Made by a program: the position numbers and the translations under genes
NCBI RefSeq assembly: GCF_002002925.1
Contig: NZ_CP019511.1
Location: 3,813,001-3,877,000, forward strand
Length of the DNA: 64,000 nucleotides
Reading direction: 5' to 3'
DNA from: Sphingomonas sp. LM7
GTDB lineage: Bacteria > Pseudomonadota > Alphaproteobacteria > Sphingomonadales > Sphingomonadaceae
Shown: piece after piece, positions 1 through 7,987 of the stretch
Layout: every line of letters begins with the position of its first letter
How positions within the stretch are numbered: the stretch's first letter is position 1
The notes under the pieces: model-generated
What the model saw: only the letters and a program-made list of their open reading frames with translations
What the model was told of the DNA's origin: nothing
The model's database searches: none

Positions 1-519
1 GAGGTCTACAGCAACGCCGCCAGCGTCGAACTCTTCCTCAACGGACGGTCGCTGGGCAGCAAGCCGCGCCCCGCCGACGACAGCGCGCGCCGCTGGGACG
101 TCGGCTTCGCGCCCGGCACGCTCCGCGCGGTGGCGCGCGATGCCGCGGGCAAGACCGTCGCGACCGACGAACTGCGCACCGCCGGCGCGCCTGCCGCGAT
201 CCGGCTGATCGCCGAGGCCCCGACGATGGGCAGCGACTTCGACAGCGTCGGGTTCGTCCGAGTCGAAGTGGTCGATGCCAAGGGGGTAGTCGTGCCGAGC
301 GCGGCGAACCGCGTGCGCATCGCGGTCGAGGGGCCGGGCAAGCTCGTCGCCTATGACAATGGCTCGCCGACCGAGCATACGCCGTTCGCGGCAGCCGAGC
401 GGCCGGTGTTCGGCGGGCACGCGCTGGCGATGCTGCGGGGAACCGGGCCGGGGACCGTGCGAATCCGCGCGACCGCACCGGGGCTCAAGGCAGGGATCGC
501 GACAATGGTGACGCGATGA
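1..519 (+). CDS. C-terminal part of a GH2 glycoside hydrolase (partial)
   Basis: Only the last 172 codons are inside the window; the start lies upstream. The first residues, E-V-Y-S-N-A-A-S-V-E-L-F-L-N-G, match the DUF4982-type beta-sandwich found after the barrel in many GH2 beta-galactosidases and beta-glucuronidases. A second immunoglobulin-like segment follows (residues about 60-170, with G-K-L-V-A-Y-D-N-G). The catalytic barrel is not visible, so the substrate cannot be named. Its stop overlaps the next start as ATGA, so the two are probably translated together. Neighbours suggest trimming of galactose or glucuronic acid from plant polysaccharide. Confidence 0.75.
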   Translation, partial: EVYSNAASVELFLNGRSLGSKPRPADDSARRWDVGFAPGTLRAVARDAAGKTVATDELRTAGAPAAIRLIAEAPTMGSDFDSVGFVRVEVVDAKGVVVPSAANRVRIAVEGPGKLVAYDNGSPTEHTPFAAAERPVFGGHALAMLRGTGPGTVRIRATAPGLKAGIATMVTR

Positions 520-1688
520 CGCTGCGCCTGCTTGCCGGGGCTGCGGTGGCGGTCCTGGCGGCAGTCGTAACACCGCCGCCGGGCGCGCGCTCGCAAGCGG
601 TTGAGGCGGAGGCCGTGCCGGTGCTCGGGCCCAAGCCCTTCATCGCCTATTTCAGGCCAGCACCGGCCAAGGAGCTGTCGCGCATCGCTTGGGGCGCGGC
701 CGAAGTCGGGCCGCGCGATATTCGCAATGGGCTCGAAGACGCCACGATGGCCCGGTGGAACTATTGGGACGGGCAGGTCCTCAAAGGACCGGACGGCAAG
801 TACCGCATGTTCGCGAGCCGCTGGAATCAGGCACTCGGTCACAAGGCGTGGGGCCTCTCCGAAGCGGTCTGGGCGATCAGCGAATCGCCTTTCGGTCCCT
901 ATCGCGACATGGGCCTGACCTGGCCCGGCGACGAAGCGGGCAAGGGGCACAACATCACGGCGCTGCGCCTGCCTGACGGTCGCTACGCCGTGGTGACCAG
1001 CGAGACCCGTAGCGGCGACGTGTTCGTCTCGTCTTCGATCGACGGACCTTGGCGCAAGCTCGGCAGCATCATCGTCGACCAGAGCGCGTTCACGTCGGTC
1101 AAGACTCCTGGCGATCTGCCCAATACTGCGCCGGCCAAGCCCTGGAAGGCATCCAACGTCAGCCTGATCGCGCGGCCGGGCGGCGGGTTCGCCATCATCC
1201 AGCGCTCGGGCCAGATCCTCGTCAGTACCAATGACATCCTCGGCCCCTACAAGGTGATGGGCGACAGCATCTATCGCGGGCTGCCGGGGCTGCCGCAGCG
1301 CGACATGCGCGCCTATGAGGATCCGGTGATCTGGTTCAGCGGGGGCTGGTATCATGTTCTGGTCAACCATTGGCGCGAGCGCCGCGCCTATCACCTGATT
1401 TCGCGCGACGGCGTGACCGGGTGGCGCGTTCAGGGCCTGGCCTATGAACCCGGCGCCGATTTCATCCGCTACACCAATGGCGTGGTGAACCACTGGAACA
1501 AGCTCGAACGTCCCGGGGTGCTGATCGAAAACGGCCATGTCCGCGCGCTGACCTTCGCGGTGGTCGATACGCCCAAGGAATCGCAGACCGGCAGCAACGG
1601 CCATGGCAGCAAGGTCATCGTCGTGCCGTTCGATGGTGTCGCGATGGACCGCGATCTGCGCGATGCCGACAAGGACCCACGCCGCTAG
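516..1688 (+). CDS. Secreted beta-propeller glycosidase-like protein (GH43-superfamily fold)
   Basis: This 390-residue protein has an N-terminal hydrophobic export signal (residues about 5-27). Repeated blade-like blocks follow: W-D-G-Q-V-L-K-G-P-D-G-K-Y-R-M-F, then S-P-F-G-P-Y, then I-D-G-P-W, and later Y-E-D-P-V-I-W-F. Such blocks are typical of five-bladed propeller glycosidases of the GH43/GH117/GH137 kind. I cannot place it in one CAZy family or name the substrate. It starts inside the stop codon of the GH2 gene (ATGA overlap), so the pair is one operon. It converges with the GH115 gene with only 10 bases between. Confidence 0.55.
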   Translation: MTLRLLAGAAVAVLAAVVTPPPGARSQAVEAEAVPVLGPKPFIAYFRPAPAKELSRIAWGAAEVGPRDIRNGLEDATMARWNYWDGQVLKGPDGKYRMFASRWNQALGHKAWGLSEAVWAISESPFGPYRDMGLTWPGDEAGKGHNITALRLPDGRYAVVTSETRSGDVFVSSSIDGPWRKLGSIIVDQSAFTSVKTPGDLPNTAPAKPWKASNVSLIARPGGGFAIIQRSGQILVSTNDILGPYKVMGDSIYRGLPGLPQRDMRAYEDPVIWFSGGWYHVLVNHWRERRAYHLISRDGVTGWRVQGLAYEPGADFIRYTNGVVNHWNKLERPGVLIENGHVRALTFAVVDTPKESQTGSNGHGSKVIVVPFDGVAMDRDLRDADKDPRR

Positions 1689-1698
1689 CGGCGGGCGC

Positions 1699-4263
1699 TC
1701 AGTAGGGCACGAAGCGAATCGCTTCGACCAGGATGCCGCCGGTTTCCGCGCCCAACTCGATCCGATGCGTGCCCGCGGTGACCGCTTCGGGCAGTTCCAC
1801 CGAGATGCGGTTGTCCAGCACTGCCTGCGCCCAGGCGGGATTGCCTGTTTCGCGCGTGATGTTGAGCGGATACACCTTGCCGTCGATGCGCAGCACCAGC
1901 TGCAGCGGCGCGCCGTCGCCATCGGCATAGGTCGGGATCAGATCGACGATCGCGCGCCAGCGGCCGGTCGGAAGGGAGAGCGCGGCCGTGCCTGCGACTG
2001 CGCGGTCGGTGCGTGATCCGAGGACCGGCCCGTTGCGGCCCAACCCGGCGACCGAACGCCAGCTTCCGGTGAACCTGCGGAGATCGAGAGTGATGTCGCG
2101 TGATGCCGCAGGCTCGGCGAGCACCGCCGGCGGCGGTCCGGCGGACGACGGCGCGGGCAGCACCGGCGGCGTGAGGCGATAGCTCTTCCACTGGCCGTCC
2201 GCGGGTTCGACGGCGATGAAGCCCCGCCATTTGCCGGCGGCGAGTGCGTCATAGGTGCCGGTCAGCCCGGCGATTCGCGCATCCGCCGCGCGTGCTTCCG
2301 TGCCGCGGGCGAGGGCGCGGGGCAAGTCGGCGTCGCGGAGCCGGTCATGCGCCTCGGCGGCAAAAAAGCGGCGATTGGCTTCGGCAGCGGCTTCGACCGG
2401 ATAGCCGAGCAACTCGAAAAAGGCGTCACGGCGGGCTTCGGGGATCTGCCCGGCAATCCTGCGGACGCTGGCGACGTTGCGATCGAAAGCCACCAGCCGG
2501 GCATCGGCCTCGGCGACCGAATAGGGGCTCATCCGCGCCTTCTGCCCGGGCAGATGCCATTGCAGATGTTCGGGCCGGCGGATGAAATTGAGCCGGTGAT
2601 GCTCGGCGAGGACGGCGGCGATCTCGTTGGCCTGCGCAGCGTCGATATTCTCGGCGACCCAGCGCCGCGTCCAGGCCTCGACGCCGAGCGCGCGGGTGCC
2701 CGGCGCGTCCCAGGCGAGCGACAGGAAGTAATCGGTCTCCCGCTCGGCCGGCTTGATATCGCCGACATTGACGATCCACATTGCGCGCGCGCCGAGGTCC
2801 CAGGCGCGCCCCATTTCCTCGGCGATCAGCGCCGTGGGCGTGGTCGATAGCCACAAATACGAGAGCGGCGCACCGAGATAGGAAAGGTGGTAGTAGATGC
2901 CCGATCCGCCGGGACGCTTGCGTTCCGCGGGCGTCGGGAAGCGGCGGATATAGCCGAAATTGTCGTCGGGCCACATCAGCGTCACGTCGTCGGGAATCTC
3001 CAGCCCTGCGCGATAGACGTCGAGCACTTCCTTGTACGGCGTGAACACCTGCGGCACGCGCTCGACTTGGCGGGAAACATGCCGGGCGAGCATCGCGCGC
3101 TGGTCGGCAATGATGCTCTCCAGGAATTTCCGGCGCGTCGCCATGTCGTCGGCGCCCTGCATCCCGCTGTCGTGGATGCCGCGCATGCCAAGCGTCCAGA
3201 TGCTGTCGTACTTCCCGTTGGTGCGAGTGCGCTCGTCCCAATAGGCGCGGACGCCGTCGGGGTTCTTGCCGTAATCATAGTCGTGCGCATCGGCGGTCCA
3301 TTCGCCAACATTGTTGCGCAGCATCGGTTCGGCATGCGACGAGCCCATCACGATGCCGTAGCGGTCGGCGAGCTTGGCATTCTCGGGGTTGGCGTTGAAG
3401 GCCGGGCTGATCTTGTGCATCGCGGGCCACAAGGTGTTGGCCTTGAGCCGCAACAGCAGTTCGAACACCTTGGCATAGGTCTTGGCCCCCATACCGCGTG
3501 TGCCGGGCTCGAAGACAGTCGCCGACCAGGGCGTGAGGCCCCAATCCTCGTCGTTGATGAAGATGCCGCGATATTTGACCGAAGGCGGTCCGAAGCGGCG
3601 CGTGCCCGGACGCACGCTGAGCCTGGCCTGGCGGAGCGGCGTGACGTCGGCCCACCAATGCCAGGGCGATACGCCGATCGCGCGCGAGAGTTCGTAGATG
3701 CCGTACGCAGTGCCGCGGCGGTCGCTGCCCGCGATGACCAGCGCGCGGCGCACGCCGGGGGCAGGGCGCTCGACAGTGGCGATGACGAAGCTTTCCCATG
3801 CGCCGGCGAGGCGCTTGGCGTCGAGCTTGCCGGTGGCGATGAGGCCGTCGATCGCGGGGTTCCTGCCGATCGTGCCGGCCCAGATCGGATCGCCGCCCGC
3901 GGTCTTGCCGGTGACGGTGGCCAGGTCGCGGCGGAGGTGGTCGGCGGCAAGCGTGACGACATCGGCGTCGCTGGCTGCGGTGATCACAGTAGCGCCGGCG
4001 AGGTTCAGGCCGGGCGCGTCAGGCCGCGTGTCGATCCAGTCGGCGAGCTGGGCGTGCGTGGGGGTGGCAAGAAGGAGGGTGAGCGCCAGCAGGAATGATG
4101 CAATCCCCTTATCCTGCCCTGCGAGGGGGTGGCGCCGAATGCGTCGGAGGGGGAGGATGGCGATGCAGCTGATGATCGACCGACGTGCTTCCGCCCCCTC
4201 CGTCATGCTGCGCATGCTACCGCCCCCTGGCGGGGAAGGATTTGTGGGCGTGGCAGCCGGCAT
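1699..4263 (-). CDS. GH115 alpha-glucuronidase
   Basis: This is a predicted exo-alpha-glucuronidase removing (4-O-methyl)glucuronic acid from xylan or arabinogalactan side chains. GH115 hallmarks are visible: Y-R-G-I-F-I-N-D-E-D-W-G near residue 235, H-K-I-S-P-A-F-N, S-S-H-A-E-P-M-L-R-N-N near residue 310, and W-P-D-D-N-F-G-Y-I-R-R-F-P. A C-terminal beta-sandwich closes the protein. Its 854 residues are in the family range. The start is uncertain: the ATG at 4263 follows the GH28 stop directly and has GAGG upstream. However, the first roughly 55 residues are read through a palindromic repeat (4102-4243), and the true signal peptide (L-L-A-L-T-L-L-L-A-T-P-T-H-A) lies after it. It is the last gene of the rhaM operon. 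Confidence 0.88.
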   Translation of the reverse strand: MPAATPTNPSPPGGGSMRSMTEGAEARRSIISCIAILPLRRIRRHPLAGQDKGIASFLLALTLLLATPTHAQLADWIDTRPDAPGLNLAGATVITAASDADVVTLAADHLRRDLATVTGKTAGGDPIWAGTIGRNPAIDGLIATGKLDAKRLAGAWESFVIATVERPAPGVRRALVIAGSDRRGTAYGIYELSRAIGVSPWHWWADVTPLRQARLSVRPGTRRFGPPSVKYRGIFINDEDWGLTPWSATVFEPGTRGMGAKTYAKVFELLLRLKANTLWPAMHKISPAFNANPENAKLADRYGIVMGSSHAEPMLRNNVGEWTADAHDYDYGKNPDGVRAYWDERTRTNGKYDSIWTLGMRGIHDSGMQGADDMATRRKFLESIIADQRAMLARHVSRQVERVPQVFTPYKEVLDVYRAGLEIPDDVTLMWPDDNFGYIRRFPTPAERKRPGGSGIYYHLSYLGAPLSYLWLSTTPTALIAEEMGRAWDLGARAMWIVNVGDIKPAERETDYFLSLAWDAPGTRALGVEAWTRRWVAENIDAAQANEIAAVLAEHHRLNFIRRPEHLQWHLPGQKARMSPYSVAEADARLVAFDRNVASVRRIAGQIPEARRDAFFELLGYPVEAAAEANRRFFAAEAHDRLRDADLPRALARGTEARAADARIAGLTGTYDALAAGKWRGFIAVEPADGQWKSYRLTPPVLPAPSSAGPPPAVLAEPAASRDITLDLRRFTGSWRSVAGLGRNGPVLGSRTDRAVAGTAALSLPTGRWRAIVDLIPTYADGDGAPLQLVLRIDGKVYPLNITRETGNPAWAQAVLDNRISVELPEAVTAGTHRIELGAETGGILVEAIRFVPY
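4102..4243. repeat. G-rich palindromic intergenic repeat (family C)
   Basis: The two ends are imperfect inverted repeats: aatccccttatcctgccct near 4102-4120, answered by the complement of ggcggggaaggattt at 4229-4243. G-runs sit next to both arms. It differs from the repeats at 24791 and 58468. It lies across the junction between the GH28 gene and the signal peptide of GH115, and it stays open in the GH115 frame. Confidence 0.5.
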
Positions 4264-5649
4264 CTATTCCTCGACCCGTACGCCGATGGCGTGCTCGCTG
4301 TGCACCGGCGTGCCGCTGGCCTGCGCTACGCGGACCCGGCGGAGGGTGACGTCGCGTACCGGCAGCTCGGCCTGCCCCTTGATCTCGCTGACAAACTTCG
4401 CGCGCTCGACGCGCACGTCGCTGACATGGATGCCTTCGATCGGGGTGAGCCGGCGGTCATAGGTCGGAGTCAGCGTGCGCCATTGGTAGAGCACGTCGGT
4501 GTCGACGCTCAGCACCCCGCCCGCGACTTCGGTCGCGCTGACGTTGGACAGATGGATGTTGCGCACGAATCCGCCGCGCCGCTCGTTGGTCTTGACGAAC
4601 AATATGTTCTGGATCGTGCTCTTCGCGTTCGAGCCCTGATGGTCGAAATGGCAATTGTCGACGAAGACATTCTCTATCCCGCCCGATAGCTCGCTGCCGA
4701 TCGCCATCAGCTGGTGGCCGTTCTTTACACGGCAGTTGCGCATCACGATGTTGCGCGCAGGCGTGTGCAGCCGCCAGCCGTCATGGTCGCGGCCTGACTT
4801 GACCGAGATCGCGTCGTCGCCCTGGTCGAACACGCAATCCTCGATCAGCACGTTCTGGCTCATCTCCGGATCGACGCCATCGTTGTTGTGGCCATGCGCT
4901 TCGATGCGCACGCCGCGGATGACGACGTCGCGGCACAGATGGGGATGGATCGTCCAGAACGGGCTGTTCTGAATCTGCACGCCTTCGATCAGCACATGCC
5001 GGCAGCGATTGAACTGGATGAAGTGCGGGCGGAGATTAGCCTCGGCTCGGGTCATGTCACGTCTGGCGACGGGCACGCCCTTGCGCGCCATCTGGTAGAG
5101 TTCGACCAGCGCATCCATGTGCGGCTTGGGCCGCGCATACCAGATTGCCCAGGTGTCGAGCCGGGCGAGCAAGATGCCCTGGCCGGTGATCGCGACATTC
5201 TCGCAATCATAGGCGTAGATCAGCGGCGAATAGTTCAGGCACTCGATGCCCTCCCAGCTCGTCGGCACCGCGGGGAGGTAGTCGCCAGGATCGGGCGAGA
5301 AGGCGAGCGTAGCGCCTTTCTCCAGATGCAGCTCGATATTGCTGCGCAGGTGGATCGGCCCCGACGCCCAGATCCCCGCGGGGATCACGACCCGCCCGCC
5401 GCCCGCGGCATAGGCCGCGGCGATCGCATCGGCGACGGCGCGCCGGTTCGCCCGCTGGTCGTCGGGCTTCGCGCCATATTCGGTGATCGGAAAGCCGCGC
5501 ACGGCGCCGAAATCGGGAATTTCGATCGCCGGCATGTCGAACGGCGCCGCGACGCGCACTGCCTTGCGCCGTACGCCCTGCGCCGGGGCAGGCGCGGCGG
5601 CAAGCAGCGGGAGCATCGCCCCCGCTGCCAGCACGTCGCGGCGGAACAT
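4264..5649 (-). CDS. GH28 polygalacturonase-like hydrolase
   Basis: This 461-residue right-handed beta-helix enzyme probably cleaves alpha-1,4-galacturonan or rhamnogalacturonan fragments. GH28 catalytic motifs are clear: N-N-D-G-V-D-P-E (first Asp), Q-G-D-D-A-I-S-V-K-S-G-R (paired Asp), and I-G-S-E-L-S-G (Gly-Ser/His-Glu region). The N-terminus is Phe-Arg-Arg-Asp-Val-Leu-Ala-Ala-Gly-Ala plus a hydrophobic stretch, suggesting a Tat or Sec export signal. The start at 5649 overlaps the stop of GH105 by one base (TGATG). A longer open frame reaching 6300 is only a shadow of GH105. Confidence 0.9.
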   Translation of the reverse strand: MFRRDVLAAGAMLPLLAAAPAPAQGVRRKAVRVAAPFDMPAIEIPDFGAVRGFPITEYGAKPDDQRANRRAVADAIAAAYAAGGGRVVIPAGIWASGPIHLRSNIELHLEKGATLAFSPDPGDYLPAVPTSWEGIECLNYSPLIYAYDCENVAITGQGILLARLDTWAIWYARPKPHMDALVELYQMARKGVPVARRDMTRAEANLRPHFIQFNRCRHVLIEGVQIQNSPFWTIHPHLCRDVVIRGVRIEAHGHNNDGVDPEMSQNVLIEDCVFDQGDDAISVKSGRDHDGWRLHTPARNIVMRNCRVKNGHQLMAIGSELSGGIENVFVDNCHFDHQGSNAKSTIQNILFVKTNERRGGFVRNIHLSNVSATEVAGGVLSVDTDVLYQWRTLTPTYDRRLTPIEGIHVSDVRVERAKFVSEIKGQAELPVRDVTLRRVRVAQASGTPVHSEHAIGVRVEE

Positions 5650-6764
5650 CAGATATAGGTCCGCAGGAACTCGCCGAGCGCGCAGATCGCGAGGCTCTGG
5701 CCATAGGGCATCGAGGTCAGGCGGATGTCCTTGTAGAATTGCTGGGTGTCGCCCATCGCCGTGCCGAAGCTGACCTGCTGGAGCTCGCCGGTCGCGTCGA
5801 TATTGGCGAGCACGCCCTTCACTGCCTTGATCCCGACCTGCTCGTATTCGCGCGGCAGATAGCCCTTCCGCACGCCCTTGAGGATGCCGTACGCGAAGCC
5901 CGCGGTGGCCGAGGCCTCGAGATAGCTGGTCGGATCGACGATCAGCGTGTGCCACAGCCCGGTCTCGGGATCCTGCGTCTCGGCGAGCGTCTTCACCTGC
6001 GCGGCGAGCGTATCGATCAGGAAGGTGCGGAACGCGTCGCCTTCGGGCAGATCGAGGATCTCGATGATCTCTGGGATCGCGATCGTCACCCAGCAATTGC
6101 CGCGCGCCCAGAGCGCCTCGGCGAAATTGTGCCGGCCGTTGAAGTCCCAGCCGTGGAACCACAGGCCCGTCTTCTTGTCGAAGAGATACTTGATGTGGAC
6201 GAGGAACTGGCGCTTGGCCTCTTCCACGTATTGCGGGCGACCCAGCAGCAAGCCGATCTTGGCGAGCGGCAGCACCGACATCATCAGTGTGTCGTCCCAC
6301 ATCTCGCCGGGATTCTCGTCGTTATAGACGATGTGCTGGAAGCCGCCTTCCTCGGTCTTGGGCAGGCCGTCCTTGGCCATCAGCCATTCGCACCAGGTGT
6401 CGAGATACGGGATGTAGCGCGGGTCGGGCTCCTGCTCGTACAGGTAAGCGAGCGTGATGAACGGTGCGACGGTATTGATGTTCTTGGTCGGCGTGCCTTC
6501 CTCGAAGCGATCCTCGAACCACTGCTTGATGATCGCCAACGCCTTGTCGTCGCCGGTCTGCTCGTAATAGCGCCACATGCCGAACAGGCCGACGCCGTGG
6601 GTCCATTCCCAGCCGGCCCAGCCCTTGGTGTCGATGATGCGACCGTCTTCCAGATGGAGGAGGAATTCGCCGGTCTCGTCCTTGATGTTGACGAGATTGT
6701 CCATGAGCAGATCGATTTTCGACGTGATCTCGCTGCGCGGAACGTCGTGCGTGAGGGCGGCCAA
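5649..6764 (-). CDS. GH105 unsaturated rhamnogalacturonyl hydrolase
   Basis: This 371-residue (alpha/alpha)6-barrel enzyme hydrolyses the unsaturated uronic acid left on oligosaccharides by rhamnogalacturonan or pectate lyases. Recognisable motifs are M-W-D-D-T-L-M-M (catalytic Asp region) and L-W-A-R-G-N-C-W (second catalytic region), as in YteR-type enzymes. No signal peptide is present, so it should act in the cytoplasm on imported oligomers. Translation probably starts at TTG 6764, with AGGAG eight bases upstream. It sits between GH53 (32-base gap) and GH28 in one operon, and pairs logically with the PL11 lyase upstream. Confidence 0.92.
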   Translation of the reverse strand: MAALTHDVPRSEITSKIDLLMDNLVNIKDETGEFLLHLEDGRIIDTKGWAGWEWTHGVGLFGMWRYYEQTGDDKALAIIKQWFEDRFEEGTPTKNINTVAPFITLAYLYEQEPDPRYIPYLDTWCEWLMAKDGLPKTEEGGFQHIVYNDENPGEMWDDTLMMSVLPLAKIGLLLGRPQYVEEAKRQFLVHIKYLFDKKTGLWFHGWDFNGRHNFAEALWARGNCWVTIAIPEIIEILDLPEGDAFRTFLIDTLAAQVKTLAETQDPETGLWHTLIVDPTSYLEASATAGFAYGILKGVRKGYLPREYEQVGIKAVKGVLANIDATGELQQVSFGTAMGDTQQFYKDIRLTSMPYGQSLAICALGEFLRTYI

Positions 6765-6796
6765 TTAGAGTCTCCTGGTATGGGTAGAGGTGCGAG

Positions 6797-7987
6797 TCAC
6801 TGGGTGACTCCATAGTCCTTCGCCATCTTTTGGTAGAGGCGAATGAAAGTCGGATCGGCGTCGTAGCGGCCGCCGTGATCGCGGGGCTTGCGCGGCGCTG
6901 GCGGCGCGGGCGCGGCACCCGGCGCTTCGGCGCTGTTGATGCCCTGCGAGAGTAGATTGGGCTTGGGTCCCTCGCCGGCGCTGACGCCACCTTTCAGGAA
7001 GATCGCTTCCTGGTGCCGGGTCGGCTCCCAGATATAGCTGCCCCAGCCATTGGCGCGCGCGTGGACGAGATCGTTGAGATAGCGTTTCCGCGACGAATAT
7101 TCGATCGCGAAGAAGCCCTTGTCGGGATAGCGCCTGGCGAATTCGGCGAAGGTACGTTCCCAATCGCCCTCGGCCTGCTGCTGGTAGCAGGAGAAGCCCA
7201 AAGCATCGAAATCCACGCCGCGCTCGATCAGACTGTCGGTCCAGTGGCGGACGATCGGCCAGTGCCGGCCGAGATGGTTGTGGATCGCCAGCGGAACGCC
7301 GGGCAGGGTCGCGCGCGTCGCCGACACGCCGGCCTTGAGCAGCGCCGCGAACCGATCATACCCGCCCGCGCCGGTCACCTTCATATGGACGTCGTCGGTC
7401 TGCGGGTTGCCGGTCGGGATGGTCAGCGGCACGCGGCCCTCGGGCCACAGCATCCCGAAGGTCGTCTCGTTGCCAAGGATCGCGAGGTCGGGTGCGGCGC
7501 CGGCCTTTTTGAGCGCGGCCCAGGTATCGGCGGTGTAGCGGTGGACGGTGTCGACCAGCTTTGCGAAGGGCAGGTCGGCCCAGGCGGCGGGCTTGTTCTG
7601 GTGCTGCGGATCGGCCCAGGTGTCCGAATAGTGCAGCGTCGTCGAAAGGTGGAACCCGGCGCGTTTGATCCGCAGCGAAAAGTCGGTGATCTGTTCGAGG
7701 CTGCACCACGGGCCGCCCGGCTTGCCCTTCGAATAGCCCTTGGCCGGATCGACGAACAGCCGCAGCTTGAGCGCGTTGAACCCGGCCTCGCGGAAGATCG
7801 CGAGCGGGTCCTTCTTCACCCCGTCGAGATAATAGGTCGCGCCGGCGAACTCGTCCTCGGGCACCCAGGAGATGTCTGCGCCGATCAGATAGGGCCAGGG
7901 CCGCGCGCCCTTCGCCGCTCGCGCGGGGAGCGGCGCGAGCGCAAGCGCCGCACCGCCTGCGATTGCCTGGCGGCGCGTTGCCTTCAC
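6797..7987 (-). CDS. GH53 endo-beta-1,4-galactanase
   Basis: This predicted arabinogalactan endo-beta-1,4-galactanase cuts the galactan side chains of rhamnogalacturonan-I. It is a 396-residue clan GH-A barrel. G-A-D-I-S-W-V-P-E-D-E is at the N-terminus of the domain. I-L-G-N-E-T-T-F-G holds the likely acid/base Glu, and F-F-A-I-E-Y-S-S holds the nucleophile. The leader Thr-Arg-Arg-Gln-Ala-Ile-Ala-Gly-Gly plus a hydrophobic run looks like a Tat signal. It starts at GTG 7987, overlapping the GH35 stop by GTGA. The gene order GH35-GH53 matches stepwise galactan breakdown. Confidence 0.93.
   Translation of the reverse strand: MKATRRQAIAGGAALALAPLPARAAKGARPWPYLIGADISWVPEDEFAGATYYLDGVKKDPLAIFREAGFNALKLRLFVDPAKGYSKGKPGGPWCSLEQITDFSLRIKRAGFHLSTTLHYSDTWADPQHQNKPAAWADLPFAKLVDTVHRYTADTWAALKKAGAAPDLAILGNETTFGMLWPEGRVPLTIPTGNPQTDDVHMKVTGAGGYDRFAALLKAGVSATRATLPGVPLAIHNHLGRHWPIVRHWTDSLIERGVDFDALGFSCYQQQAEGDWERTFAEFARRYPDKGFFAIEYSSRKRYLNDLVHARANGWGSYIWEPTRHQEAIFLKGGVSAGEGPKPNLLSQGINSAEAPGAAPAPPAPRKPRDHGGRYDADPTFIRLYQKMAKDYGVTQ

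Noticed and set aside
4264..6300. A 678-codon frame suggesting a fusion upstream of GH28
   Set aside because: The N-terminal part is GH105 read in the wrong frame. A good start with an export signal lies at 5649, overlapping the GH105 stop.
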